From NCBI RefSeq assembly GCF_013283875.1, contig NZ_CP054139.1:3596001-3660000 (forward strand): 64,000 nt of DNA. Reading direction: 5' to 3'. Below, piece by piece: positions 26,011-35,500 of this stretch. The notes under the pieces were generated by a model that saw only the letters and a program-made list of their open reading frames with translations, had not been told where the DNA came from and did not search any database. The first letter of the stretch is position 1. Every line of letters starts with the position of its first letter. Origin of the DNA: Mucilaginibacter mali (lineage in GTDB: Bacteria; Bacteroidota; Bacteroidia; Sphingobacteriales; Sphingobacteriaceae). The translations under genes and the position numbers were made by a program.

Positions 26011-27291
26011 TCAGGGTTTAATTATGGTAGTGCCGGTGGCATAATTCAGATCGGCGATGGACTTTTGCAGGTTATACTGTTGCTGTAAGATCTTCAGCTT
26101 GGTATCCTTATAGGTATCAAAAAAGTCAACGAACTCGATCAGGCCGATCTGCCTTTCCTTAAAGCTTTTCAGCATGCTGTTAAACAGTTTATCGTATTGC
26201 TCGTTAAAAGCCGTTTGCTGGGTACTGAACAATTGCTGGTTCAGTTTATATTGATTTACAGCCGATACCACATCGTTCTTCAAATGGCTTTCGTTGTCGC
26301 GCAGCGTGGCTTCCTGGCTCATCATATTATACTTGGCCGACTTGATATTGCCCTGGTTGCGGTTAAAAAATGGCAACGGCAAACCTATTTGCAGGCCGTA
26401 GTAATTCTGCGCGTAGCTGCTGTTCTTATCATAGGCTACCCCCACGGTTATATCGGGCGAGGCCATGGCTTTTTGCAGGGTGAGGTTATGCGTGGCCGAT
26501 TCCAGCTGGTACTGGTTACCCAGGTAATCGGCGCGGTTGGCTTTGGCCTGCGCGATCAAGGCCTGCGGGTCAAGCATTACGTTCTTATCAGGTGTAGTAT
26601 TGATAACAGGTACTACAAAAGCGGTCTCTTTAGTTTGCAGCAAGGTTTTCAATTCGGTTTGCAGGTCATTGATCTGCTTGCTGTTCTCTATCATATCGTT
26701 CTGCAAGCCGAACAGCAGGGCTTTTAACCTGATGAGGTCTTTCATCGAGGTATTACCTACATCGAATGATTTTTGGATAGCGTTCACCAGGTTAGTGGCC
26801 GATTCGATCTCGTTTTGATAAACCTTAGCCTGGTCTATTAGGGTAGCCAACTGGCTGAAATCCAGCTGCAGGTTATAGCGCAGGTTGCGCATCAGATCGT
26901 TAAAGGCGGCTTCCTGAACTTTGGCGTCGTCCTTAGCTACCTGTACTTGTTTACCACGCTTGCCCGCGGTTTGGAACACCTGGCTCAATTGTACAAACAC
27001 CTGCCCCAGGCCGTCCGCGCTGTTATGATAAAAGAATTTCTTGCTCCCGCCGTCGTAAATGTTCTGATCGGTACTTAAGGTGGGGTTGTCCCAAAGTTTG
27101 GCCTGGTCTACCAGTGCTTTTTGGGCTTCTATATTATATTTCTGTGCCAGCAAGGCCAGGTTGTTTTGCAGGAATTGCTTTTCGGCATCCTGGAAGTTCA
27201 TTCGCAGGGTGTCGGTTTGGGCCTGGGCACCTTTTGAAAAGGCAATAGCAAGCACACAGAATATCCCTATTCTAAATTTTTGTTTTAGCAT
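26011..27291 (-). CDS. TolC-family outer membrane efflux protein
   Basis: The outer-membrane channel of the metal efflux operon, 426 residues. The start is placed at the ATG at 27289-27291 (MLKQKFRIGIF); the ORF upstream relies on a TTG and has only four more codons. Signal peptide to about residue 25. The coiled-coil helices typical of TolC proteins are seen as two similar blocks (AEKQFLQNNLALLAQKYNIEAQKALVDQAKLWDNP near 37-71 and AKANRADYLGNQYQLESATHNLTLQKAMASPDI near 251-283). First gene of the operon. Confidence 0.92.
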   Translation of the reverse strand: MLKQKFRIGIFCVLAIAFSKGAQAQTDTLRMNFQDAEKQFLQNNLALLAQKYNIEAQKALVDQAKLWDNPTLSTDQNIYDGGSKKFFYHNSADGLGQVFVQLSQVFQTAGKRGKQVQVAKDDAKVQEAAFNDLMRNLRYNLQLDFSQLATLIDQAKVYQNEIESATNLVNAIQKSFDVGNTSMKDLIRLKALLFGLQNDMIENSKQINDLQTELKTLLQTKETAFVVPVINTTPDKNVMLDPQALIAQAKANRADYLGNQYQLESATHNLTLQKAMASPDITVGVAYDKNSSYAQNYYGLQIGLPLPFFNRNQGNIKSAKYNMMSQEATLRDNESHLKNDVVSAVNQYKLNQQLFSTQQTAFNEQYDKLFNSMLKSFKERQIGLIEFVDFFDTYKDTKLKILQQQYNLQKSIADLNYATGTTIIKP

Positions 27292-27497
27292 GAGTTTAAC
27301 CAATTCTATACGCTACAAAAATTCATAATCAGTATGAAGTTTCTATGAAGTGGGCACCTCACCATGCCTCTCCAAAATAGAGGGTTCTAAAAATGCCAAC
27401 ATCTGCTCCGGTGCCTGTGTCCTCACAGGCAACTTACATCATTCGTTTTACAGGTATTTGTACAGCCGTTCAAGATAAACCTGATAGTAGTGGAAAC

Positions 27498-27771
27498 CCC
27501 GGAGCGTGTAAGGGTTTGCGCAGCAGACAAAGCGAGGAGTTGGAACGAATAGCAGGAACAAACTTTAAAATATAGCAATGGCCTTGCTTTTCAAATCTGT
27601 CTGAACCCTGATTAAGCAGATTCACACGATTACAGGATTTGCACGGGCAATGACCTAATGACAGCGCAGTGAAATGACTAATGACCAATGACTAAATGGG
27701 CGTTGCCTGCGGCCCGGGCTATCCGTTCCAAGTCCTCGCTTTGCCTGTGCGCAAACCCTTACACGCTCCGG
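27498..27771. repeat. Composite inverted repeat
   Basis: The left arm contains GGAGCGTGTAAGGGTTTGCG and AAAGCGAGGAGTTGGAACG; the right arm contains CGTTCCAAGTCCTCGCTTTG and GCGCAAACCCTTACACGCTC, so the arms are near-perfect reverse complements around a loop of about 168 bp. The right arm is embedded in the 27699-27793 repeat. Confidence 0.75.
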
Positions 27772-27793
27772 GCTTTCCTCTCCTATCCAACGC
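27699..27793. repeat. GGCGTTGCCTGCGGCCCGGG repeat, copy 2
   Basis: The first 22 bp are identical to 15702-15723 and the last block CTCCTATCCAACGC is identical to 15767-15780; the interior is diverged and a few bases longer. Confidence 0.75.
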
Positions 27794-27887
27794 GGAACAG
27801 CGCAACACCAAAAAATCACATCCCGTTTCCATACGCCAATGATATTTTATAGTTTAGGCATGTGAACATTGCACCCGCCGACAAGCC

Positions 27888-28898
27888 ATGAAGGATGAAC
27901 TGATAATTGAGACCATTAACATTACCAAGAATTTTTTTGGTAATAAATCGTCGGGCGTTAATAATATTACGCTGTTTATTCCGCGGGGTAAAATAACCGG
28001 CATTGTAGGCGAAAGCGGCAGCGGTAAAACCACCCTGCTCAACCTGTTATCGGGCAAAATGGTACCCGATTCCGGCGATGTGTTTTTTCACCAGGAGCTG
28101 TTGCCCGACCGTGAGAACGCCCGGCAGGAGGTACACCGCCACATTAAATTCCTGACGCAGGACCACTACGAAATGGACCTGAACGCCACCGTTTGGGAAA
28201 ACGTAAAAGCCGGGTTAAGTGATAAAGACCTGCATTACGAAACCAAAAAAGTAACCGAAGCGCTGAGCAGTTGGAGCATCCAGCACCTTCACGACCAGAT
28301 TTTTAGTAAACTAAGCGGCGGCGAAAAGCAACGTGTTACCATCGCCAAGGCGCTCATCAGTACACCTGAAGTATTATTGTTAGATGAGCCTTTTAACCAG
28401 GTTGATGCCCGTTTTCGGGAGGGCCTGCAGCAGGATATCCGCACCATTGTTACCAAAATGGGCATTACTGCTATCCTGGTATCGCACGATCCGGCCGAAC
28501 TACTCTCCATGGCCGATCAACTGATCGTGATAAAAGAGGGCGAGATAGTAGAAAGCGGCAACCCGTTTGAACTTTACGAGGAACCCAAACTACTTTACAC
28601 CGCACTGATACTGGCCAGTTGTACCCAGCTAAGCCCGGCGCAGGCCAGGGTTTGCGGCATTACATCGCGCCGCGGCAGTGTAGTTGTTTATGCCGAAGAT
28701 GTAAAGGTGAGCAAGGGTATTGCCAACAGCTGGCTAATAAGCCGGATATTTTTTAAAGGCATTTACGAGGAGCTGATTGTAGAATACAAGCAGGTAAGCG
28801 TCCGCGTGCTGAATATGGCTAAGGGTAAATATAAAGTGGGCGATAAGGTGAGCATCAGCATCCGCAAGTATCACGAGTTTGGGAAGTGGGCAAGGTAA
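27888..28898 (+). CDS. ABC transporter ATP-binding protein, no permease nearby
   Basis: A 336-residue ATPase of the PotA/FbpC-like importer type. Walker A GESGSGKTT is at 41-49, the signature LSGGEKQRV at 142-150, Walker B VLLLDEP at 162-168 and the switch His in VSHD at 200. After about residue 230 there is an extra C-terminal region (LYTALILASCTQLSPAQARVCGI.. then VRVLNMAKGKYKVGDKVSISI) resembling a TOBE-type regulatory module. No membrane partner gene lies on either side (repeats upstream, histidine kinase convergent downstream), so the permease must be elsewhere or the ATPase has another role. Confidence 0.88.
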   Translation: MKDELIIETINITKNFFGNKSSGVNNITLFIPRGKITGIVGESGSGKTTLLNLLSGKMVPDSGDVFFHQELLPDRENARQEVHRHIKFLTQDHYEMDLNATVWENVKAGLSDKDLHYETKKVTEALSSWSIQHLHDQIFSKLSGGEKQRVTIAKALISTPEVLLLDEPFNQVDARFREGLQQDIRTIVTKMGITAILVSHDPAELLSMADQLIVIKEGEIVESGNPFELYEEPKLLYTALILASCTQLSPAQARVCGITSRRGSVVVYAEDVKVSKGIANSWLISRIFFKGIYEELIVEYKQVSVRVLNMAKGKYKVGDKVSISIRKYHEFGKWAR

Positions 28899-28907
28899 AA
28901 CGCTCCC

Positions 28908-29006
28908 GTCATTGCGAGGTACGAAGCAATCTCTAAGCTATGCTCAGGACTTTGCAAAGCCGCCCCCTGTATGTAGAGATTGCTTCGTACCTCAATCACG
29001 GAATGA
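28908..29006. repeat. TCATTGCGAG-type fold-back repeat, copy 3
   Basis: GAGGTACGAAGCAATCTCTA at 28916-28935 pairs perfectly with its complement at 28974-28993; the outer ends read GTCATTGC and GGAATGA. It sits between the convergent ABC and kinase genes, where it may stop transcription from both. Confidence 0.85.
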
Positions 29007-29012
29007 TAATTA

Positions 29013-31337
29013 TCACAACGGCAGCGTAAAATAAAACGTAGAACCCACCCCCTTTTCGCTTTCGGCCCAAATGCGGCCATCATGACGATGGATGATCTCG
29101 GCGCTGAGGTACAGGCCTATTCCAAAACCTGAAATATTGCGGGTGTGTTCGCTGTTTACCCGGTAATACCTGTCGAACAGGTGCGGCATATCGTTGGGTT
29201 TAATGCCCATGCCTTCATCCTTTACACTTACCTGCACTTCGTTACCTATAACTTCGGCACTCACAGTTACCAGTTTGCCCTTAGGCGAATATTTTACCGC
29301 GTTTGAGAGCAAGTTGGATATTACCGACCCTATCTTATCCGGATCGGCATCAACCTTCAAATCACCCTGGGGTTCAAAAACAAAAGTATGCGACGCGACG
29401 GTCAGTTTAATTTCACCGATCATTTCATCAATCAGAGCGTTCAGTTCAAACGGGCGTTTTTCTATTTGTAATTTACCCGATTCCAGCCTTGATATATTCA
29501 GGAAGCCATTGATCATGCTGCTCATTTTACGCACCTGAGTGTTGGCTTTTTCTAATGCCGATGGAACAAAGGCGTCTTCATTATTGTGCAGCTTCATATT
29601 CAACACCTGGATCAGGGCCGAAAGCGAAGTTAAGGGCGTTTTCAACTCGTGGCTGGCCATCCCAATAAAATCGTTCTTGCGTTGTTCGTCCAGCTTTTGC
29701 TCAGAAATATCCCGGGCAATTTTCGATATCCCAATTACCGCGCCCGAAGCATCGTGGATAGGCGAAATGGTTAGCGATACATCTATCTGCCGGCCATCGC
29801 TGGTTAAACGTTTGGTTTCAAAATGATCCACCCGCTCACCATTCCGCAGTTTCGAGAGGATCACCGGTTCTTCGTCCTGCCGCTCTTCGGGTATCAGTTT
29901 CAGTATCGATTGCCCTACCATTTCTGCTTCCGTATAGCCAAACATACGCTGGGCGCCGCGGTTCCAGCTGGTGATAATACCCTCCAGCGATTTACTCAAT
30001 ATCGCATCGTCTGATGATTCCACTATCGATGCCAGTTTGGCGCTGCGTTCTTCGGCACCCTTCATATCCGATATATCCTGCGCTATTACCAGGCCGGCAT
30101 AAACTTCGTTGTCATCATCAAACAGTGGCACAAAATCTACCTGGTAATCATATCCGTCATAGTCCTTGCGTTCCACCCTGATCTGTTCACCGGTAAACAT
30201 GCGGTCGTACAGGGGTTTACTGGCCTCATAACGTTCGGGGGGCGACACATCTTTTACCACTTTGCCTACCAAATTATTTTCCTGGAAGCCAAATCGTTCC
30301 AGCAGGTCGCCTTCGGCGGCTAAAAGTTTATGATCCTTGTCTACCACCAATATCAGCGAACCAGGGATATTCCCGGCAATGGTGCTAAAAAGTTTTTCAC
30401 TTTTTTCAATAACGCGCTTACTATCGGCCAGTGCCTCGTTGGTCGATAACAATTCTTCGTTCATCGCTGTCAGTTCTTCGTTCAGCGCCTGGGTGTCCTC
30501 TTCGCTGTCGGCCAGGGCACGGGTGCGTTCGGCCACTTTTTGCTCAAGCGAGTCGTTCAGGCTTTGCAATTCCTCGCGGGCTTCTACCAGTTCCTCGTTT
30601 ATAGCAATCAATTCTTCATTACCCGCACTTATTTCTTCGTTGGCAGCGGTCAGTTCTTCGTTTATGGCGGCGGTTTCCTGTTGCTGCAACAGCAGGTCAT
30701 TATTCAGGCGGTCCTTTTCGCGCACATCGGCCATCACCCTAAAATAGGATACTACGGCTATGATCATCGCCACAGCAAGCGCCACAATGATAAATATAGG
30801 AGTAAGTGTAGTAAAGGTTTGAAAACGGCCGGTACGCTCCTTCAACAGCGCCTGTTCTGCTTTTTCAGCACGATCTACCGCGGTGCGCAGTTCGTCCATA
30901 GCGGCCTTACCGGCATAAAAATCGTTATCGTTCATCACATCGCCTCTATCGCGCTTTTCTATCATGGCTTGCAGGATAGACATACGCTGAACCATCACAT
31001 CGCGCACATGACCTATATTACGCTGTTGGTCCGCATTGTCAGTTGTGTGTTTTTGAGCTTCATCCACCAGTTTCAGTGCCTCGCGGGGGGCACCGTTATA
31101 TGGCGTCAAAAACTCTTTACGCCCGGTAAGCAAGTAACCGCGCTGCCCGGTTTCGGCGTCCTTCATCAGCGACAGAGCTTTCTCCAGTTTTTGGATCACC
31201 ATAGCGCTACGCGACATAGAATGGTTGCTATCAAGCAAGCTAACCACCGTTTTGTAGGATACCACCCCTACCAGTAATAACATAGCAATAGAAAACCCAT
31301 ACCCGATTTGCAGGTTACGGTTAAACTTTCGGTCCAT
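29013..31337 (-). CDS. CHASE3-PAS-PAS sensor histidine kinase
   Basis: A 774-residue membrane kinase. TM helix 1 (about 12-32) and TM helix 2 (about 178-198) flank a helical CHASE3-type sensor with AETGQRGYLLTGRKEFLTPY near 61-80. A long coiled coil (about 204-318) carries repeated NEEL units. Two PAS domains follow (about 318-440 and 445-555; the second has GIITSWNRGAQRMFGYTEAEMVG). HisKA has His563 in ASHELKTPLTS; the ATPase has NLLSNAVKY, DEGMGI and GFGIGLYLS. There is no receiver domain and no adjacent regulator gene, so the partner is unknown. The stop is beside a fold-back repeat. Confidence 0.92.
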   Translation of the reverse strand: MDRKFNRNLQIGYGFSIAMLLLVGVVSYKTVVSLLDSNHSMSRSAMVIQKLEKALSLMKDAETGQRGYLLTGRKEFLTPYNGAPREALKLVDEAQKHTTDNADQQRNIGHVRDVMVQRMSILQAMIEKRDRGDVMNDNDFYAGKAAMDELRTAVDRAEKAEQALLKERTGRFQTFTTLTPIFIIVALAVAMIIAVVSYFRVMADVREKDRLNNDLLLQQQETAAINEELTAANEEISAGNEELIAINEELVEAREELQSLNDSLEQKVAERTRALADSEEDTQALNEELTAMNEELLSTNEALADSKRVIEKSEKLFSTIAGNIPGSLILVVDKDHKLLAAEGDLLERFGFQENNLVGKVVKDVSPPERYEASKPLYDRMFTGEQIRVERKDYDGYDYQVDFVPLFDDDNEVYAGLVIAQDISDMKGAEERSAKLASIVESSDDAILSKSLEGIITSWNRGAQRMFGYTEAEMVGQSILKLIPEERQDEEPVILSKLRNGERVDHFETKRLTSDGRQIDVSLTISPIHDASGAVIGISKIARDISEQKLDEQRKNDFIGMASHELKTPLTSLSALIQVLNMKLHNNEDAFVPSALEKANTQVRKMSSMINGFLNISRLESGKLQIEKRPFELNALIDEMIGEIKLTVASHTFVFEPQGDLKVDADPDKIGSVISNLLSNAVKYSPKGKLVTVSAEVIGNEVQVSVKDEGMGIKPNDMPHLFDRYYRVNSEHTRNISGFGIGLYLSAEIIHRHDGRIWAESEKGVGSTFYFTLPL

Positions 31338-31429
31338 AGGTTGACGAAGTGTTAATTTAGCGAACAGTTTAAAGTTAATGATTTAACTAAAAATTTGTTT
31401 TAAGAAAACACAAAATACGTATAAATACC

Positions 31430-31458
31430 AAAGCCCCGGAGTTTCCCTCCGGGGCTTT
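31430..31458 (-). terminator. Hairpin after RND operon
   Basis: AAAGCCCCGGA and TCCGGGGCTTT form a perfect 11-bp stem around GTTTCCC, just downstream of the adaptor stop at 31482; the following T-run is interrupted. Confidence 0.75.
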
Positions 31459-31481
31459 GTAGGTAAATAAACGAGGGCACT

Positions 31482-32588
31482 TTACTTCTTATCGTTTACA
31501 TCCTGTCCATCTCGGATCTCGTCGTTGGCATTTTTCACTAATATATCGCCGGGTTTCAGATCGCCGTAAACTTCTACTTTATCGCCGGCCTGCAGGCCCT
31601 TTTGCACGTTTACCCATTCGGCTTTGTGGTTAACCACACGTATCACAAATACTTTTTCGGTTGATATGGCCAGCGCGGTCTTCGGGATCACAAAGGCGCT
31701 GTCGCGGCCGGGCAGTGGCAGGTTTACTTCGGCATACATACCGGGCAGCAGTTTTTTATTATTGTTCTGCACATCCATTTCTAAACGCTCTGAGCGCAGT
31801 TTTTCATCCAGCGCGCCGGCTAAACGGGCCACTTTGGCTTTAAAGGTTTGATTAGGCAACGAACGTACGGTAAAACTCACCTCGTCTTTAGTGCTCAGGC
31901 CACCGGTTGATGATTCGGGGATAGATATCACCAAACGCAGTTTGTTTTGCTGCTGCAATACCAGCAGCGGGCCGCCTTTGCCGGATGGACCAACGTAGGC
32001 GCCCAGGTTTACATTACGGGCACTGATCACGCCATCAAACGGCGCGCGGATCTCTAAATAATTGCGATTTGCAGTTACCTCTTCCGATGCTGATTTAGCC
32101 GCCTCTACGTTAGCATAGTCGGCGTTTTTGCGGGCCTCGGCCTGGTCAAGGTCGTTTTGCGAAACCGTTCCTGGTGTTTTGCTGGTATTCAGCAAACGCT
32201 CGTAATTGGCTTTACTGGCCAGGTAAATAGCCTGCTGCTGCGCGATGCGCGATTTAGCCGCCGACAGTTGCGAGTTGATCTCGGGCGCTTCAAGGCTTAC
32301 CAATAACTGGCCGGCCTGCACCTGCGAGCCAACGTCAACCAGCATTTTCTTAACGTAGCTGTTTACCTTGGCGTATAATTCCACCTGCTGATAAGCGGTC
32401 AGTTCGCCCGGTACCTGAAGGCTGGTGCTTAGTTTGCCTTTTTCGGCCGTAATGGTCTCAATAACCGCCGGCGCTGCCGATGCACTGTCCGCGGCTTCGG
32501 CTTTTTCTTTTTTGCCCGAACCGCAGGACGATAATATGGTAAGGGCTGCTGCCAGCGCTAATACAGTTGTGATATGTTTATTTTTCAT
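31482..32588 (-). CDS. RND periplasmic adaptor lipoprotein
   Basis: A 368-residue membrane-fusion protein of a drug/metabolite-type RND pump. A lipobox SSC ends at Cys22 and an alanine-rich linker follows. The lipoyl half KMLVDVGSQVQAGQLLVSLEAPEI near 85-108, a coiled-coil hairpin (LSAAKSRIAQQQAIYLASKANYERLL.. LDQAEARKNADYANVEAAK), and EIRAPFDGVISARNVNLGAYV near 177-197 are in the usual order. The start overlaps the last 11 bases of the pump gene, so the two are translationally coupled; the order TolC-pump-adaptor differs from the first RND operon. Confidence 0.92.
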   Translation of the reverse strand: MKNKHITTVLALAAALTILSSCGSGKKEKAEAADSASAAPAVIETITAEKGKLSTSLQVPGELTAYQQVELYAKVNSYVKKMLVDVGSQVQAGQLLVSLEAPEINSQLSAAKSRIAQQQAIYLASKANYERLLNTSKTPGTVSQNDLDQAEARKNADYANVEAAKSASEEVTANRNYLEIRAPFDGVISARNVNLGAYVGPSGKGGPLLVLQQQNKLRLVISIPESSTGGLSTKDEVSFTVRSLPNQTFKAKVARLAGALDEKLRSERLEMDVQNNNKKLLPGMYAEVNLPLPGRDSAFVIPKTALAISTEKVFVIRVVNHKAEWVNVQKGLQAGDKVEVYGDLKPGDILVKNANDEIRDGQDVNDKK

Positions 32589-35500
32589 GATGATGCAGGG
32601 GTATATAAAATTTACTGTCTTTATCTTCCGGATCTAAGGATACCGATTGGGTGGAGGCATTGCCCTGTACCCAGGCAAATACCAATGGTAAAATTAACAA
32701 AGCGGCAAAGGTTGATGCCAGCAGGCCGCCAATAACCGCGCGGCCTAAGGGCGATGTCTGGTCGCCACCCTCGCCCAGGCCTGATGCCATGGGTATCATA
32801 CCAACGATCATGGCCACACTGGTCATCAGGATGGGGCGCAAACGCAGGGCAGCCGCTTCGCGGGCTGACTGTAGGGCATTGCCATTATGCTTGCGTAGTT
32901 CTTCTGCATTGGTGATCAGCAGCACCGAGTTGGCGATGGACACCCCTACCGACATGATCATACCCATGTACGATTGAAGGTTGAGCGTAGCGCCCGTTAA
33001 TCTTAACAATACTAACGAACCCAGCAGTACTGCGGGAACCGTGGACAATACCACCAGCGATACTTTGAACGACTGGAAATTAGCCGCCAGCATCAGGAAG
33101 ATCACCACAACCGCTACTAACAGGCCGTTCTGCAAACTATCCAGTGTATCGGTTAACGTACTGGTTAAACCGCGTGTATAAACATTTAACCCACGTGGTA
33201 ATTCACCAAGGCTTTTAATGGCCTTTTGCACATCGTTATTGGCGGTGCCCAGGTCCATCTTATTCAGGTTGGCGGTAACGGTGAGGATAGGCAACGAACC
33301 GATATCGTCATTCTCGCCGTTGGTGATACCCTCTTTAATATCAGCCACATCACCTAAAACCGGGCGCGGATTATTACTTAGCAAAGGTATCTCGCTGATA
33401 TTCGACTTGCTGGCCATCTGATATTCGGGCACTTCTACCTGTACGCTGTAGCTCAGGCCCACCTTCGGGTCTATCCAAACGTTCTTTTCGGTAAAACGCG
33501 ATGACGAGGTAGACGCGGTTAATGAACGCGAGATCTCGCTCACCCCTACCCCTAACTGCGCGGCACGGATCCTGTCGATATTGATATTGATGGCCGGGTA
33601 GTTGATGGATTGCCCCAACTGCACATCGCGCAGGTATGGGATCTTTTTTAGTTTATCCATCACCTTATAAGCATAGGCGGCGTTCTGCTTTTTGTTTTTG
33701 CTGCCGATAACCACCTCTACCGGTGTCGGCGAACCCTGGCTCAGGATCTTGTCGGTCAACTCAATTGGCTCGAACGACATATTTACCTGCGGCATTTTCT
33801 TTTTTACTTCGGCACGGATCTTTTCCTTCAGGTCGTCAAGGTCTACCTTATAATCCTCTTTAAGATTTACCTGTAAAACCGCTTCCTGCGGACCGGCCAT
33901 GAAAAGATAGATAGGACTGGTTGAGAATTGCCCCGGGTGCTGCCCCACCATCGCCGATGTGATCTCGATGTTTTCCTTACCGACGATCCCTTCCAGTACT
34001 TTAATCGTGTTCAGCGTCATGATCTCAGTACGCTCCAAACGTGTACCATCCGGCGCGCGCAAACGCACCTGGAATGTACCCGAGTTTACCTTAGGCAATA
34101 CATCGCGGCCAATAGTGGTAATCAGCAATGCCACCACGGCGATAGCGCCCAATACATAAACTGCTACAATAGCTTTACGGTTTGGCAGCATCCTATCCAT
34201 AAAGCGCATATACCGCTGCCTGAAACGATCGAACTTGCTGATCTTGCCATCGGCACCAACTTCGGGGTGTTCAACCAAAATCTTCTTCTGGTCCCAGGTA
34301 TCATCTTCTTCCTGTGCCACGGCTTCGTTAAGGTAGTTGGCATGCTCGTGCTTATTGACCATGATCCAGTTGGCCATTATCGGCACAAAGGTTTGCGCCA
34401 GCAGGTACGATATGATCATGGAGAACCCGATAGCTAAAGCCAGTGGCAGGAACAGCGCGCCGGGGATACCCTTCATGGTGAAGGCCGGGGCAAATACCGC
34501 CAGGATACAAAACAGGATCAACAATTTAGGAAAGGCGATCTCCTTACAGGCATCCCAAATGGCCAGGGCCTTGGGCTTACCCATATCAAAGTGCTGGTGT
34601 ATATTCTCTATCGTCACCGTCGATTCATCCACCAAAATACCTACTGCCAGCGAAAGGCCGCTTAGGGTCATGATATTGATGGTTTGATGGAACAGGTTCA
34701 AAAACAAGATACCCGATATGATAGAGATAGGTATGGTGATGATCACGATCAAGGCACCACGCCTGTCGCCCAAAAACAACAGAACCATCAAGCCGGTTAA
34801 TATCGCGCCGATAGCACCCTCGCTTACCAAACTTTTTACCGAATTAATTACGTAAACAGATTGATCGAACACGTACGAGATCTTCACATCCTCGGGTAGC
34901 AGGGCCTGAAATTTGGGGATATTCTTTTTCAGGTTTTGCACCACCTCCCAGGTCGACGCGTCGGCCGATTTGGTGATGGGCAGGTAAACCGAACGCTTGC
35001 CGTTAACCAGCGCGAAGCTGGTGGTGATATCGGCACCATCTTCTATAGTAGCTACATCGCGCATAAATACGGTTTGCACGCCATTTTTATATAAAGGGAT
35101 ATCGCCAAAATCGGCAATATTTTTTACGCCCGTGTTGGTTGGTGTTAGGTAGTTGTAATCGCCAATGCGTACGTTACCCGCCGGCGATGTCTGGTTGTTA
35201 TCGCGAAGGGCTGCCACTAACTGATCGGGTGTTAGGTTGTGCGAACGTAACAGTTCGGGGTCGGCTTTGATCAGGATACTGCGCACGTTGCCACCAAATG
35301 GCGCGGGCGATATCAAACCTGGAATAGAACTGAACGAACTGCGTACGTAAACGTTAGCCATGTCCATCAATTCGTTGTTGGTGCGCTTGCTGCTGCTTAA
35401 TACCAGCTGCCCTACCGGCAGCGTTGAAGCATCGAACCGGATAATGAACGGCGGTTGCGAGCCGTTGGGGAAAATAGCCTGGGCCCTGTTGCTAAAGGTC

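Larger units (their letters stand above)
27292..27887. other. 596-bp repeat-filled intergenic region
   Basis: No gene is supported. It holds an 8-bp-arm hairpin (TGCCTGTG/CACAGGCA at 27412-27431), a pair of about 53-bp inverted arms at 27498-27550 and 27719-27771 containing GGAGCGTGTAAGGG, TAATGACCAATGAC-type units at 27656-27694, and the second GGCGTTGCCTGCGGCCCGGG repeat at 27699-27793. A weak TATAGTTTAG sequence near 27849 may serve the ABC gene. Confidence 0.65.

Noticed and set aside
30540..31277. 245-codon ORF opposite the histidine kinase
   Set aside because: Lies opposite the coiled-coil and sensor region; composition follows the repeats of the real gene.
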